This document shows, in pieces, positions 42,637 to 51,775 of a stretch of DNA of 64,000 nucleotides (position 1 is its first letter; each line of letters starts with the position of its first letter). A model generated the notes under the pieces. That model saw only the letters and a program-made list of their open reading frames with translations, was not told the origin of the DNA and made no database searches. The DNA lies in NCBI RefSeq assembly GCF_050563535.1, contig NZ_JBNXUO010000025.1:1-64000 (forward strand). Reading direction: 5' to 3'. The DNA is from Falsiroseomonas sp050563535. Lineage in GTDB: Bacteria > Pseudomonadota > Alphaproteobacteria > Acetobacterales > Acetobacteraceae. The translations under genes were made by a program, and so were the position numbers.

Positions 42637-45479
42637 GCCCCGTCCTCCGCCCGCCGCACGCGCGCCAGGTAGGTGGTGCGCGGCCGCGTGCCGAGTTCGC
42701 CGAGCAGGGCGTAGTTCCGGCCGTCGCGCTTGGCGCGGGCCACCGCGCTGTCGGGATCGTTGATGTCGCCGAAGGTGATCGCGCGCGTCGGGCAGGCGCG
42801 CTGGCAGGCGGTCTCGACCTCGCCGTCGCGGATCGGGCGTCCCTCCAGGTCCGCCTGGACGCGCGCGGCGGCAATGCGGTGCTGGCAGTAGGTGCATTTC
42901 TCGATCACGCCGCGCGGGCGGGGCGGGACCTCGGCATCCGGCACCGGGGTCGCGCCCGGCCGGCGCGCATAGTCGAACCAGTTGAAGCGCCGGACCTTGT
43001 ACGGGCAGTTGTTGGAGCAGGTGCGCGTGCCGATGCAGCGCGGGTAGACCATCAGGTTCAGCCCCTCATGGTCGTGCACCGTGGCGTTGACGGGGCAGAC
43101 CACCTCGCAGGGCGCCTTCTCGCAGTGCATGCAGGGCACCGGCTGGAAGCTGCCGCGGCCGTCGGGCGCGGCGTGGAGGTCCACGCGCAGCCAGTGCATC
43201 TCCCGCCCGCGCGCCATCTCCGCGCGCCCGACGACCGGCGTGTTGTTCTCCGCCTGGCAGGCGATGGAGCAGGCGTTGCAGCCGATGCAGGAATCGAGGT
43301 CCACCGCCATGCCCCAGGCGCGGCCGGGATAGTCCCAGGCGGGGTAGAGCGAGGGGAGCGGCGGCAGCGGCGGAATCGCCTCGCCGGGCGCGACGACCCG
43401 TGCGGGCGGCGGGTCGCGCGCATCGTCCGGGTGGCGCCAGCCGGCACGCACCATCGCCACGCCCGTCCCGCCCAGCGGCGCCAGTTCCAGCCCCGGCGCG
43501 GCCCAGGGCGCATCGGCGGGGCGCAGGCGGTAGGCGTCGAAGCCGATGCCGGCTTCCACGTCGCCCGCCACGCGCCGCCCGCCGCCGAGCGGCAGCGTCA
43601 CCACGCCCGCCGCCTGGCCGGGCAGCACGATCACCGGCGCACGCAGCGAACGGCCCCGCAGCGACAGCGCCACCTCCGTCCCGTCCCGCAGCCCGAGGCG
43701 CGCGGCATCGGCGGGCGAGACGAGCGCGGCATTGCCCCAGGCCTGCTTGGTGACCGGCCGCGGCAGTTCCTGCAGCCAGGCATTGGGCGCGAAGCGCCCG
43801 TCCCAGAGATGCGGGTCGGGCACGAACTGCGCCACCAGCCCAGTGGGCAGCCCAGTGGGCAGCCCCGGGGGCAGCCCCGGGGGCGCTTCGGCCGCCGGGC
43901 CGGGATCGAAGCCGGCGCGCAGGCGCGGCGCGCGCGGCGCGGGCGCGCTGCCGCGGACCACGCCCGCTTCCAGCGCGGCGGCCCAGGCCGCGTCGTCCAG
44001 CGCCGGCCAGGTCGCGCGCACGGCTCCCTCCGCGCCATCGGGCAGCCCGGCGAGGGTGGCGAGGATCTCCTCGGCCGAGCGCGCGGCCTCGACATGGGGG
44101 GTGCAGGCCGGCTGGCGGATGGCGGCGGTGCCGTCCGGCGCGCGTGCATCGCCCCAGGACTCCAGCGGGTGCCGAAGGGGCAGGTGCCAGGTGCAGGCCA
44201 GCGCCGTCTCGTCCAGGTAGGGCCCGGCATGGACCGAGACCGGCACGCGCCCGAGCAGCGAGGCGAAGGGGATGTCCGCCGGTGCGTCGAAGGCCGGATT
44301 CGCATCGAGGATCAGCAGCTGCTGCACCAGGCCCGCCGCCATGTCCTCGGCAAGGGCACGCAGGGAGGCGCCGAGATCCTCGGGCCGCGCCATCGCCGGC
44401 GGCATGTACCGGACGGTGACGCCCGGCGCGCCCAGCGCCGCGTTGATGGCGTGCGCCAGGGCCTGCACGGCGGCCGGCTGCTCGCGGCCCGCCGTCACCA
44501 GCGCCGCCGGGCCGGCGCGGCGCAGCGCGGCGGCGACCGGGGCGGCCTCCGGGTGCGGGGCGGCCGCGGCGATGCCGAGCTCCGCCGCGACGCCCCGCGC
44601 CAGCGCCTCGATCCCCGCCGGCGCCAGGGCGAGGCGGCGGTCCGCCACCGCCCCGCTCAGGCCCGGCGTGGATTCCGCCACGAGCAGCACCGGCGGCCGC
44701 CCGGCGGCGCGTCCTTCCGCCCTCGCCCGCGCCCAGCCGCGCGCCTGGGCCAGTTGCGCCGGCCCGGGGTCGAGCAGCCCGCCGCCGAGGCAGAGGATGC
44801 AGGCGGCACGCGCGGGGTCGGGCAGCACGGACACCGGCTCCCCGAAGGCGAGCATCGCGCCGGCCAGCGCCGCGTCCTCCGCCAGCGGGGACCACTGGTG
44901 CCAGCGCGCGCCCGGATTCGCCGCCTCCACCGCGGCCAGGAGCCGCGCCGTGGTGGGGGAGGTCACCGGGCCGGTCAGGATGCGCAGCCCCTCCCCGCGC
45001 AACGCCCCGACCACGGCCTCGGGCGAGGTCGCGGCGGGGCCGCGCAGGGTGCGGCCGCCGCGCCGGACCTCGCGCGACCGCGCGGGGTCGTGCAGCGACA
45101 GCACCGCCGCTTCCAGGAAGGGGTCGGTGGCGCCGAGGCTGCCGGGGTGGTCCGGGTTGCCCTCGATCTTCACCGGATGGCCCGCGCGGGTGCGGACCAG
45201 CACGCCGCGCCCGACGCCGTCCAGGTCCAGCACCGTGGCATAGGTCGCGTCCTCGGTGGCGACGCCGCGCGGGCGGGAATGCAGCGGCGCGCCCCACTCC
45301 TCCGGCTTGCAGCCCGCGGCGGCCAGGGCGAGGGAAGCGCCGGCCGCGCGCAGCACCTCCCGCCGGAGCGGCTGCCCGCCGGGCGAGGTGTCGAGGTCCG
45401 CGAAGCGCGGCGTCCGTGGCTCCGGGGTCAACGGCGCCTCCCTCCGGCGGGGCGCCGCAACCGGCGTCGCGGCGGGCAC
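42633..45479 (-). CDS. actB: Alternative complex III subunit ActB (molybdopterin-like + Fe-S)
   Basis: 948 residues from a GTG. The N-terminal two thirds resemble a molybdopterin oxidoreductase without cofactor site, starting with a twin-arginine-like segment ('LRREVLRAAGASLALAAAG'). The C-terminal part binds Fe-S clusters: 'CIGCNACSIACQ', 'CMHCEKAPCEVVCP', 'CIGTRTCSNNCP' and 'CTYCQ' with 'CQRACP'. A short in-frame tandem repeat (PPGL PPGL PTGL PTGL, near 43841-43890) sits in the linker between the halves. The start codon is only 20 bp from the divergent cytochrome c gene. Confidence 0.93.
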   Translation of the reverse strand: MPAATPVAAPRRREAPLTPEPRTPRFADLDTSPGGQPLRREVLRAAGASLALAAAGCKPEEWGAPLHSRPRGVATEDATYATVLDLDGVGRGVLVRTRAGHPVKIEGNPDHPGSLGATDPFLEAAVLSLHDPARSREVRRGGRTLRGPAATSPEAVVGALRGEGLRILTGPVTSPTTARLLAAVEAANPGARWHQWSPLAEDAALAGAMLAFGEPVSVLPDPARAACILCLGGGLLDPGPAQLAQARGWARARAEGRAAGRPPVLLVAESTPGLSGAVADRRLALAPAGIEALARGVAAELGIAAAAPHPEAAPVAAALRRAGPAALVTAGREQPAAVQALAHAINAALGAPGVTVRYMPPAMARPEDLGASLRALAEDMAAGLVQQLLILDANPAFDAPADIPFASLLGRVPVSVHAGPYLDETALACTWHLPLRHPLESWGDARAPDGTAAIRQPACTPHVEAARSAEEILATLAGLPDGAEGAVRATWPALDDAAWAAALEAGVVRGSAPAPRAPRLRAGFDPGPAAEAPPGLPPGLPTGLPTGLVAQFVPDPHLWDGRFAPNAWLQELPRPVTKQAWGNAALVSPADAARLGLRDGTEVALSLRGRSLRAPVIVLPGQAAGVVTLPLGGGRRVAGDVEAGIGFDAYRLRPADAPWAAPGLELAPLGGTGVAMVRAGWRHPDDARDPPPARVVAPGEAIPPLPPLPSLYPAWDYPGRAWGMAVDLDSCIGCNACSIACQAENNTPVVGRAEMARGREMHWLRVDLHAAPDGRGSFQPVPCMHCEKAPCEVVCPVNATVHDHEGLNLMVYPRCIGTRTCSNNCPYKVRRFNWFDYARRPGATPVPDAEVPPRPRGVIEKCTYCQHRIAAARVQADLEGRPIRDGEVETACQRACPTRAITFGDINDPDSAVARAKRDGRNYALLGELGTRPRTTYLARVRRAEDGA

Positions 45480-45499
45480 GTTGCCGTGCCGGTCCCGCG

Positions 45500-45970
45500 A
45501 TGGAGGGCAAGCTGCGCCGGTTCCGCCTCCTTCCCCTCCTGCTGCTCGCAGCCTGCGAGGAGGCGCCGCCGCCGCCGCATCTGCGTGTCGCCGGCGGCGA
45601 CCCCGAGCGCGGGCGCGTGGTGATCCGCGAGCATGGCTGCGGGTCCTGCCACCGGATCCCGGGCGTCGTCGGCGCGGTGTCCTGGGTCGGGCCGCCGCTG
45701 ACCGAATGGGCGCGGCGCGGCTATGTCGCCGGGCGACTGCCCAACGCGCCCGAGAACCTGGTGGCCTGGCTGCGCGACCCGCAGGCGATCTCGCCCGGCT
45801 CCGCCATGCCCGATCTCGGCCTGACGGCGGCGGAGGCGCGGGACGCGGCCGCCTATCTCTACACGCTCGGCGCCGCGCGGGCGCAGCCGGTGCCGGCAGG
45901 CCTGCCGCTCGGCCCCGACGAGGCAGGCATCCGCCCGCAGCCGCGGCTGCTGAACCGTCAGGGCGACTGA
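45500..45970 (+). CDS. Class I cytochrome c lipoprotein, divergent in the respiratory cluster
   Basis: 156 residues with a lipobox ('LLLLAACEEA') and one heme site CGSCH in 'REHGCGSCHRIPGV'. A distal Met ligand is present in 'PGSAMPDLGLT'. This fold ('NLVAWLRDPQAI', 'AYLYTL') matches cytochromes that feed terminal oxidases. It is the only plus-strand gene between 39190 and 51393 and may carry electrons between alternative complex III and the caa3 oxidase. Confidence 0.88.
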   Translation: MEGKLRRFRLLPLLLLAACEEAPPPPHLRVAGGDPERGRVVIREHGCGSCHRIPGVVGAVSWVGPPLTEWARRGYVAGRLPNAPENLVAWLRDPQAISPGSAMPDLGLTAAEARDAAAYLYTLGAARAQPVPAGLPLGPDEAGIRPQPRLLNRQGD

Positions 45971-46008
45971 GTCACCGATCCGGCGGTTCCGCCGCCGCGG
46001 ACCAGGCG

Positions 46009-46386
46009 CTATCCGCATGGCGGCACCACCAGCGCCGGGATGCCCTGGAATGACACCGCCAGCGCGGCCAGCGCGGCGGTGGCGAAGGCGAACCAGCGCG
46101 TGAAGCGCGGCTCCGCCTCCCCGCCCTCGTCGAGCGGAGGGTCGAGCCGGGCGAGCGCGGCGCGCATCACCCAGGCCAGCGCCGCGAGCGCGACGAGCGT
46201 GAGCACCGTGACGGCCACCGGCACGAAAGGCAGGCCGAGCAGCCTGGTGCCCGCCAGCCCCCGCGCGCAGGCCACCGCGTTCGTGGCGTAGACCAGGCCG
46301 AAATGCGCGGCCCAGACCGCGAGCCCGAGCACGCTCGCCAGGATCCCGAGGACCGGCCGCCCGGCCCTGCCCGCCATGCCGCTCAT
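46009..46386 (-). CDS. Small membrane protein of the oxidase operon
   Basis: 125 residues with three hydrophobic helices ('VLGLAVWAAHFGLVYATNAVA', read in two pieces, then 'VAVTVLTLVALAALAWV' and a C-terminal helix). I do not recognise a named family. It overlaps the ctaDE stop by 4 nt, so it is the last gene of the oxidase transcript and may be a small oxidase-associated subunit. Confidence 0.75.
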   Translation of the reverse strand: MSGMAGRAGRPVLGILASVLGLAVWAAHFGLVYATNAVACARGLAGTRLLGLPFVPVAVTVLTLVALAALAWVMRAALARLDPPLDEGGEAEPRFTRWFAFATAALAALAVSFQGIPALVVPPCG

Positions 46387-48935
46387 GCCAGCAGCCTCGG
46401 GAACAGGTGCAGCAGGGCGAGGCCGGCGATGCCCTGGCCGGCGGTGTAGAGGGCGAAGAGCATCGCATTGTCCATGGTGAGCCGCCGTTCCCGGCCAAGC
46501 AGGCCGGCGAAGGACCGCGCCAGCGTGTAGAGGAGCATCAGCGCCACGACCGCCACATGCATCGCCTGCCAGGCGAAGATGGCGAAGGAGGCGGCGCCAT
46601 ACGCATGTTCCCCGGGGCGGATGCCGGCGGACCAGAGCGCCCAGCCATCCGCAGCCGCGCCAACGGCGAAGGCGCCCGCCGAGGCGAGCAGGGCGCCACG
46701 CAGTGGCCAGCGCCAGCCGCGGCCGAGCAGCCGCGCCGCCGCCCAGGCGAGGAACCCGCCGCCGGCGTAGAGGCCGGATGCCACCAGCCCGAAGCCGCCC
46801 GCGGGAATGCCCATGCCGGGCGGCGGCCACATGGCGTCGCCATTGACCAGCCAGAGGAACAGCCAGCTTCCCAGCAGGCAGGCGAAGGCGGTGCCCATCA
46901 CCAGCATGAGCGTGACCATCGCCCACCAGGAATGGCTCACCGGCCCCGTCGCGAAGGTGGGCAGGCGGATGCCGTCGCCGATGTCCACGGCCCGCGGCTG
47001 GAGCGGCCCGAAATCCGTGCCGTGCCACAGCCACCAGAGCACGCCGCCGAGGCCGAGCAGGAAGCACAGGGCGGCCTCGATCAGGAACTCCCCGGTCAGC
47101 GCGAAGAAGAAGCCGCAGGTGCCGACCGCCGCGACCACATGGCCCCAGCCCGGCCGGGGCAGCACCGCGACATATTGCGGCACCGCCTCGGCCGGGGAGG
47201 TCACCAGCGCCTCGCGCCGGCCGGTGGCGGACATGGGCAGGTAGTGCGCGCCCTCATCCACCTGCCGCGCCAGGCCCGGGTCGGCCCAGAGCGGGTAGCG
47301 GTCCCGGATGCGAGGGATGGAGCGCGGGCCGTAGTTGTCGTTGTTCAGCCATTCGGTGGTGCCCGCGCCCCAGTAGTTGCGGGGCTGGCCCTCCGGCGCG
47401 CTCGGCCGGAAATGCAGCACGACGTCCACCAGCAGCACCAGCGCGCCGAGCGCGAAGACCGCCGCGCCGATCGAGGAGAGCAGGTTCCAGAGCTCGAGCC
47501 CCATGCCGGCGGGATAGGTGTAGATGCGCCGCGGCATCCCCATCAGCCCGCTGACATGCATCGGGAAGAAGGTCAGGTTGGTGCCGAGGAAGAGCAGCCA
47601 GAAGGCGAGCCTGCCCAGCCGGTCCGACAGCGCGGCGCCGACCGCCGGCGCCCAGTAGTACAGCGCGCCGAGCAGCGGGAAGACCATGCCGCCGATCAGC
47701 ACGTAGTGCAGGTGCGCCACGATGAAGTAGGTGTCGTGCGCCTGCCAGTCGAACGGCGTGACGGAGACCATCACGCCCGTCAGCCCGCCGAGGACGAAGA
47801 TGAACAGGAAGCCGAGCATGAACAGCGTCGGCACCTCCCACTTCACCCGCCCGCCGCTCGCGAAGGTGGCGATCCAGGCGAAGACCTGCAGGCCGGAGGG
47901 GACGGAGACGGCGAAGCCCGCCGCGGCGAAGAAGGAAAGCGAAAGCGCCGGGATGCCCGTGGCGTACATGTGGTGCACCCAGAGCCCGAAGGAGATGATG
48001 GCGGTGCCCACCAGCGCCATCACCACAAGCCCGTGCGCCTGCAGCCGCGCACCCGCCATGGTCGGCACGATCATGGACACCATGGCCGCCGCCGGCAGGA
48101 AGATGACATAGACTTCCGGATGGCCGAAGAACCAGAACAGGTGCTGCCACAGCAGCGGGTCGCCGCCCCGCTCGGGCAGGAAGAAGGGCCAGCCGAAGGC
48201 GCGTTCCAGTTCCAGCAGCGTGGACGCGATGATGACGGCGGGGAAGGCGAAGACCACCATGCCCGCGAAGACCAGCATGCCCCAGGCGTAGACCGGCATC
48301 CGCCCCAGCGTCATGCCTGGCGCGCGGCAGCGCAGGATGCCGACGATCAGCTCGATCGCGCCGGCGATGGCCGAGATCTCGATGAAGCCGATGCCCAGCA
48401 GGTACATGTCGGTGTTGATGCCGGGCGAGTAATGCTTGCTGGTCAGCGGCGGATACATGAACCACCCGCCGTCGGGCGCCGCGCCGAAGAATATGGAGCC
48501 GTAGAAGAACAGCCCGCCCATCAGGTAGATCAGGTAGGCATAGGCGCCGAGGCGCGGGAAGGGCAGCTCCCGCGTCCCCAGCATGGCGGGCAGCAGCGTG
48601 ATCGCCACCGCCTCCACCGCCGGCACGGCGAACAGGAACATCATCACCGTGCCATGGGTGGTGAAGACCTGGTTGTAGATCGCGGGGTCGACGATCTGCA
48701 TGCCGGGGAAGGCGAGCTGCGCGCGGATGATCAGCCCGAGCACGCCCGCGAGCAGGAAGAACAGCAGCGCCGTGCCGACGAAGAGCGGGCCGATCAGGTT
48801 GTTGTTGTATTCGGTCAGGATCCCGATGCCGCGCGGCATGCGCCACGCGGCGCGCAGCCGCTCCAGCTCCTCCGGCGGACGCGGGACGGGATTGGGCGTG
48901 CGCGCCGCCGCGGCATCGGGCGCGGCGCCATCCAT
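46383..48935 (-). CDS. ctaD: Cytochrome c oxidase subunit I+III fusion
   Basis: 850 residues. The subunit I part has the heme-copper signatures 'FTTHGTVMMFLF' (heme a ligand), 'FFGHPEVYVIFLP' (CuB His and cross-linked Tyr), 'WVHHMYATG' (CuB pair) and 'HLHYVLIGG' (heme a3 and a ligands). From about residue 600 the sequence continues into a subunit III-type segment ('SHSWWAMVTLMLVMGTAF'). Fused I+III proteins are typical of caa3 oxidases. ATG at 48935 shares one base with the ctaC stop; a GTG 3 nt upstream is possible. Confidence 0.94.
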   Translation of the reverse strand: MDGAAPDAAAARTPNPVPRPPEELERLRAAWRMPRGIGILTEYNNNLIGPLFVGTALLFFLLAGVLGLIIRAQLAFPGMQIVDPAIYNQVFTTHGTVMMFLFAVPAVEAVAITLLPAMLGTRELPFPRLGAYAYLIYLMGGLFFYGSIFFGAAPDGGWFMYPPLTSKHYSPGINTDMYLLGIGFIEISAIAGAIELIVGILRCRAPGMTLGRMPVYAWGMLVFAGMVVFAFPAVIIASTLLELERAFGWPFFLPERGGDPLLWQHLFWFFGHPEVYVIFLPAAAMVSMIVPTMAGARLQAHGLVVMALVGTAIISFGLWVHHMYATGIPALSLSFFAAAGFAVSVPSGLQVFAWIATFASGGRVKWEVPTLFMLGFLFIFVLGGLTGVMVSVTPFDWQAHDTYFIVAHLHYVLIGGMVFPLLGALYYWAPAVGAALSDRLGRLAFWLLFLGTNLTFFPMHVSGLMGMPRRIYTYPAGMGLELWNLLSSIGAAVFALGALVLLVDVVLHFRPSAPEGQPRNYWGAGTTEWLNNDNYGPRSIPRIRDRYPLWADPGLARQVDEGAHYLPMSATGRREALVTSPAEAVPQYVAVLPRPGWGHVVAAVGTCGFFFALTGEFLIEAALCFLLGLGGVLWWLWHGTDFGPLQPRAVDIGDGIRLPTFATGPVSHSWWAMVTLMLVMGTAFACLLGSWLFLWLVNGDAMWPPPGMGIPAGGFGLVASGLYAGGGFLAWAAARLLGRGWRWPLRGALLASAGAFAVGAAADGWALWSAGIRPGEHAYGAASFAIFAWQAMHVAVVALMLLYTLARSFAGLLGRERRLTMDNAMLFALYTAGQGIAGLALLHLFPRLLA

Positions 48936-49921
48936 CACCGCAACCCCTCGAGCCAGGTGGCGAGCGCCAGCAGCTCCCCGCCGTCGAGCGCGCGGCCATA
49001 GGCGGGCATCGAATTGCCGCGCTTGATGTCCTGCGCGCCCGCGATCCAGCCGGCCAGCGTGCCGCGGTGGTTGTCCAGCACGCCGGCCGCGAGCGACAGG
49101 CGCGAGCCGATGCGCGACAGGTCGGGGCCCAGCCGCGCCTGCCATTCCGTGCCGCGCACCGCATGGCAGGCGCCGCAGCCGGCCTCGCCGAAGACGCGCA
49201 TGCCCCGCGCCGCCACCTCGCCCTCGGGCGGCGGCACCGGCTCGCGCTGGCGCGCGACCCAGGCCTCGAACTCCTCCGGCTCCTGCACCACCGCCCAGAA
49301 GGCCATCAGGCTGTGCTGAAGGCCGCAGAACTCCGTGCATTGGCCGCGCAGCACGCCGGTGCGCTCCGCCGTGAACCGCTGCCGGTTCACCCGGCCCGGG
49401 ATCATGTCCATCTTCCCATGCAGGTTCGGGATCCAGAGCGAATGGATCACGTCCGCCGAGGAGAGGTGCAGCTCCACCTCCCGCCCGCGCGGGAGGCGGA
49501 TCTCGTTGGCGGTCACCGCGCCCTCGCCGAGGTCCGGGTAGCGCACCTCCCACCAGTATTGCCGCCCGATCACCTCGATCCGCAGCGGCGCGTCGCCCCG
49601 CGGGGTCACGAGCGCGCGGGAGGTGCCGAGGGAGTAGAGGAGCAGCGCCGCCAGCGTGACGGCCGGGAAGACGATGCCGCCCCCGATGACGAAGCGGCGG
49701 GAGCCCAGGAGGCCCCGCATCCATCCCGGCGCGACCAGGGCCGCGGCCAGCAGCGCCATCACCAGGCCGAAGATGGCGGTGCCGCCGACGAACAGGACCC
49801 AGGTGAGATGCGCGATGCGCTCCGCCTCGCTGCCATAGGGATCAAGCGGCGTCTGCACGCCGGAGCAGCCGGCCAGCAGCAGGGGGGGAACCAGCGGCAG
49901 GGGGGGGAGGAGACGCCTCAA
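48935..49921 (-). CDS. ctaC: Cytochrome c oxidase subunit II with fused cytochrome c (caa3 type)
   Basis: 328 residues. I start it at a TTG (49921) that overlaps the ctaG stop (TTGA), because only this gives the lipoprotein signal 'RRLLPPLPLVPPLLLAGCSG'. Two membrane helices follow, then the CuA domain with 'CTEFCGLQHSLM', and a C-terminal cytochrome c with CGACH and a distal Met in 'KRGNSMPAYG'. Electrons go from the fused heme c to CuA and then to CtaD. Confidence 0.92.
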   Translation of the reverse strand: MRRLLPPLPLVPPLLLAGCSGVQTPLDPYGSEAERIAHLTWVLFVGGTAIFGLVMALLAAALVAPGWMRGLLGSRRFVIGGGIVFPAVTLAALLLYSLGTSRALVTPRGDAPLRIEVIGRQYWWEVRYPDLGEGAVTANEIRLPRGREVELHLSSADVIHSLWIPNLHGKMDMIPGRVNRQRFTAERTGVLRGQCTEFCGLQHSLMAFWAVVQEPEEFEAWVARQREPVPPPEGEVAARGMRVFGEAGCGACHAVRGTEWQARLGPDLSRIGSRLSLAAGVLDNHRGTLAGWIAGAQDIKRGNSMPAYGRALDGGELLALATWLEGLR

Positions 49922-50661
49922 GGACGGAGCGCCCCCACCTCGCCGCGCAGTGCCCGGGCCAGGGCGGGCAGCGCGACGAGGGCGAAGGCGAGCCCGCCGG
50001 GCACCCACATCAGCAGCCCGCCGAGTTGCTGATCCTCCAGCGCCGTCAGCCCCCAGGGCAGGGAGGAGAGGGCATGCGGCGCAAACAGCGGCCGGGGCGC
50101 GAAGGTGAGCAGCGCCCCGAGCGCGCCCATCTGCGCCGCGGTCGCGATCCCTGCCATCAGCACCGCCTCGGGCCGCGCCGCGGCCCCGAGCAGCAGGCCG
50201 CGCCAGAGCCAGGTGGCGGCGGCCACCAGGCTGGCCTGCATCGACCAGTAGGCAAGCTCGGAACGGAAGGTCAGCGCGTAGGGGGCAGGCAGGTGCCAGG
50301 CCCAGAGCGTCGCTGCGAAGATGCCGGCCGCGATCGCCAGCCGGCCGACGCCGAAACCCCGCCGGAGCGGCAGCGCCACCGCCAGCAGCGGCGCCGCGAT
50401 CGCCAGGATCACCACATGCTGCGCGACGCGCGCGGAGAAGAGCGCGACCGAGAGGTTGCACAGGGGAGAGAGCAGCAGCCCCGCCAGCACCCCCCAGCCG
50501 AGGAGGAGGGAGCGCCGGTCGCCCCCGCGCCCGGCCGCGCGCCAGCCCAGCAGCAGGCCTGCCAGCAGCGCCCCCCCGAGCCAGGGGTCGAGGTTCCAGG
50601 CCACATCCCCGGGCAGGGGCGGGACGCCGCAATATGGCGTGTCAGCGACGGACCGCGGCAT
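49918..50661 (-). CDS. ctaG: Cytochrome oxidase assembly protein CtaG (caa3 type)
   Basis: 247 residues with seven or so hydrophobic helices, His-rich loop motifs ('RVAQHVVILAIAAPLLA', 'AWHLPAPYALTF') and 'LWRGLLLGAA'. This is the caa3_CtaG membrane type, thought to help insert copper in the oxidase. First gene after actA on the same strand, 57 bp downstream of it. Confidence 0.85.
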   Translation of the reverse strand: MPRSVADTPYCGVPPLPGDVAWNLDPWLGGALLAGLLLGWRAAGRGGDRRSLLLGWGVLAGLLLSPLCNLSVALFSARVAQHVVILAIAAPLLAVALPLRRGFGVGRLAIAAGIFAATLWAWHLPAPYALTFRSELAYWSMQASLVAAATWLWRGLLLGAAARPEAVLMAGIATAAQMGALGALLTFAPRPLFAPHALSSLPWGLTALEDQQLGGLLMWVPGGLAFALVALPALARALRGEVGALRP

Positions 50662-50718
50662 CCGTTCCCCTCCTGCACCGGCGGGGGAACGCGGCAGCGC
50701 CGTGAAGGTGCCCGCCCC

Positions 50719-51393
50719 TCATCGATGGCATGTCGAGCAGCGCGTGAGCGGCGGGATCTCCACGCCGAAATGCTCCACCCGCTGCGCCGCCACCGCCCGG
50801 GCCGAGGCTCCCGGTCCCATCGCATCGGCCACCGCGCCCGGAAGGGCGACGATGCCGGCCTCCGGCGGCAGCCGCGCCCGCGGGTCGCGGTGGCAGTCCA
50901 GGCACCAGCCCATGGACATGGGATGGACCTTCACCGTGCGCGGCATGGCCTGCACCTCCCCGTGGCAGGTCCCGCAACCCAGGCCGGCGGCGACATGCGC
51001 ACCGTGGTGGAAGCGCACATGCTCCGGCAGGCGGTGGACGGAACTCCAGACGACGGGCGCCCCGAGGGCGAGCGCGCTTTCCAGGGGCGCGAACTGGGCG
51101 GTGACGTTCCAGACCGCCCGATGACAGCCGAGGCAGGTCTCCGCCGTCGGCATCCCCGCCGCGGCGGCGCGCTCGACCCCCGCATGGCAGTAGCGGCAGT
51201 CGAGGCCGAGTTGCCCGACATGGACCTGGTGGCTGTACGGGATGGGTTGCGGCGCCGCCTCCCCCACCCCCCAGGCGCGGTCGGAGCGGACGAAGGCGAA
51301 GGCCGCCGCGGCGGTCGCCAAAGCCCCGAGGGCGCCAAGCACGGCTGCCATCCTGAGCCGGCGGTCAGCCCGGGGAGAGAAGAGTTGCGGCAT
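50719..51393 (-). CDS. actA: Alternative complex III pentaheme cytochrome c, ActA
   Basis: 224 residues from the ATG at 51393 ('MPQLFSPRADRRLRMAAV', typical ActA start); an in-frame GTG at 51438 is possible. After one membrane helix come five heme c sites: CRYCH, CLGCH, CGTCH, CLDCH and CSTCH. The conserved 'PIPYSHQVHVGQLGLDCRYCH' (read in two parts) and 'GWCLDCHRDP' are family landmarks. It takes electrons from the ActB clusters to ActE. Confidence 0.93.
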   Translation of the reverse strand: MPQLFSPRADRRLRMAAVLGALGALATAAAAFAFVRSDRAWGVGEAAPQPIPYSHQVHVGQLGLDCRYCHAGVERAAAAGMPTAETCLGCHRAVWNVTAQFAPLESALALGAPVVWSSVHRLPEHVRFHHGAHVAAGLGCGTCHGEVQAMPRTVKVHPMSMGWCLDCHRDPRARLPPEAGIVALPGAVADAMGPGASARAVAAQRVEHFGVEIPPLTRCSTCHR

Positions 51394-51775
51394 GGCCTCG
51401 GGCTTGGCGATATCGGCCGGCAACGCTCCGGGTGGCACCGGGGTTCTCGCCGCCCCTCCTCGTGCGCGAGGACATCCGCCCCGCGGTGGGTGACGCTCCG
51501 CTCATGGCGGCAGCCGCCTGGCGGGGCGTCGGATCGAGCCGGGGACGCGGGAGGGAAACAGCGGGCGCTGTCGTCACCTTTCGCACCCTGCCCGTCCGGC
51601 GGTTGCTGGAGCCGCGCATCGAACGGGCCATGGACGTGCGTGCAAACCGGGTTGCCGGCCGCGCCTGTGCCGGAACCGGAAGATGGCCCCGGGCGCCCGA
51701 GGGAATGGTTCGGCTACATGGCCTCCGCGTAGGCGAGCGGGCCCATGCCGCCCGGCACCCCGGGCTTCCGGCCGA
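51394..51775. other. Intergenic region between actA and the LacI gene
   Basis: About 380 bp without a recognisable gene. On the minus strand a 21-codon frame (51779-51714) opens inside the LacI stop (ATGA) and reads M-I-G-R-K-P-G-V-P-G-G-M-G-P-L-A-Y-A-E-A-M; it could be a coupled micro-ORF or a remnant. The rest should contain the actA promoter, but no clear -35/-10 pair is visible. Confidence 0.4.

Noticed and set aside
42504..45623. Very long plus-strand open frame opposite actB, and a similar one opposite cas3 (26683-30171)
   Set aside because: Arg/Pro/Ala-rich antisense shadows caused by high GC at third positions; the opposite strands encode clear families.
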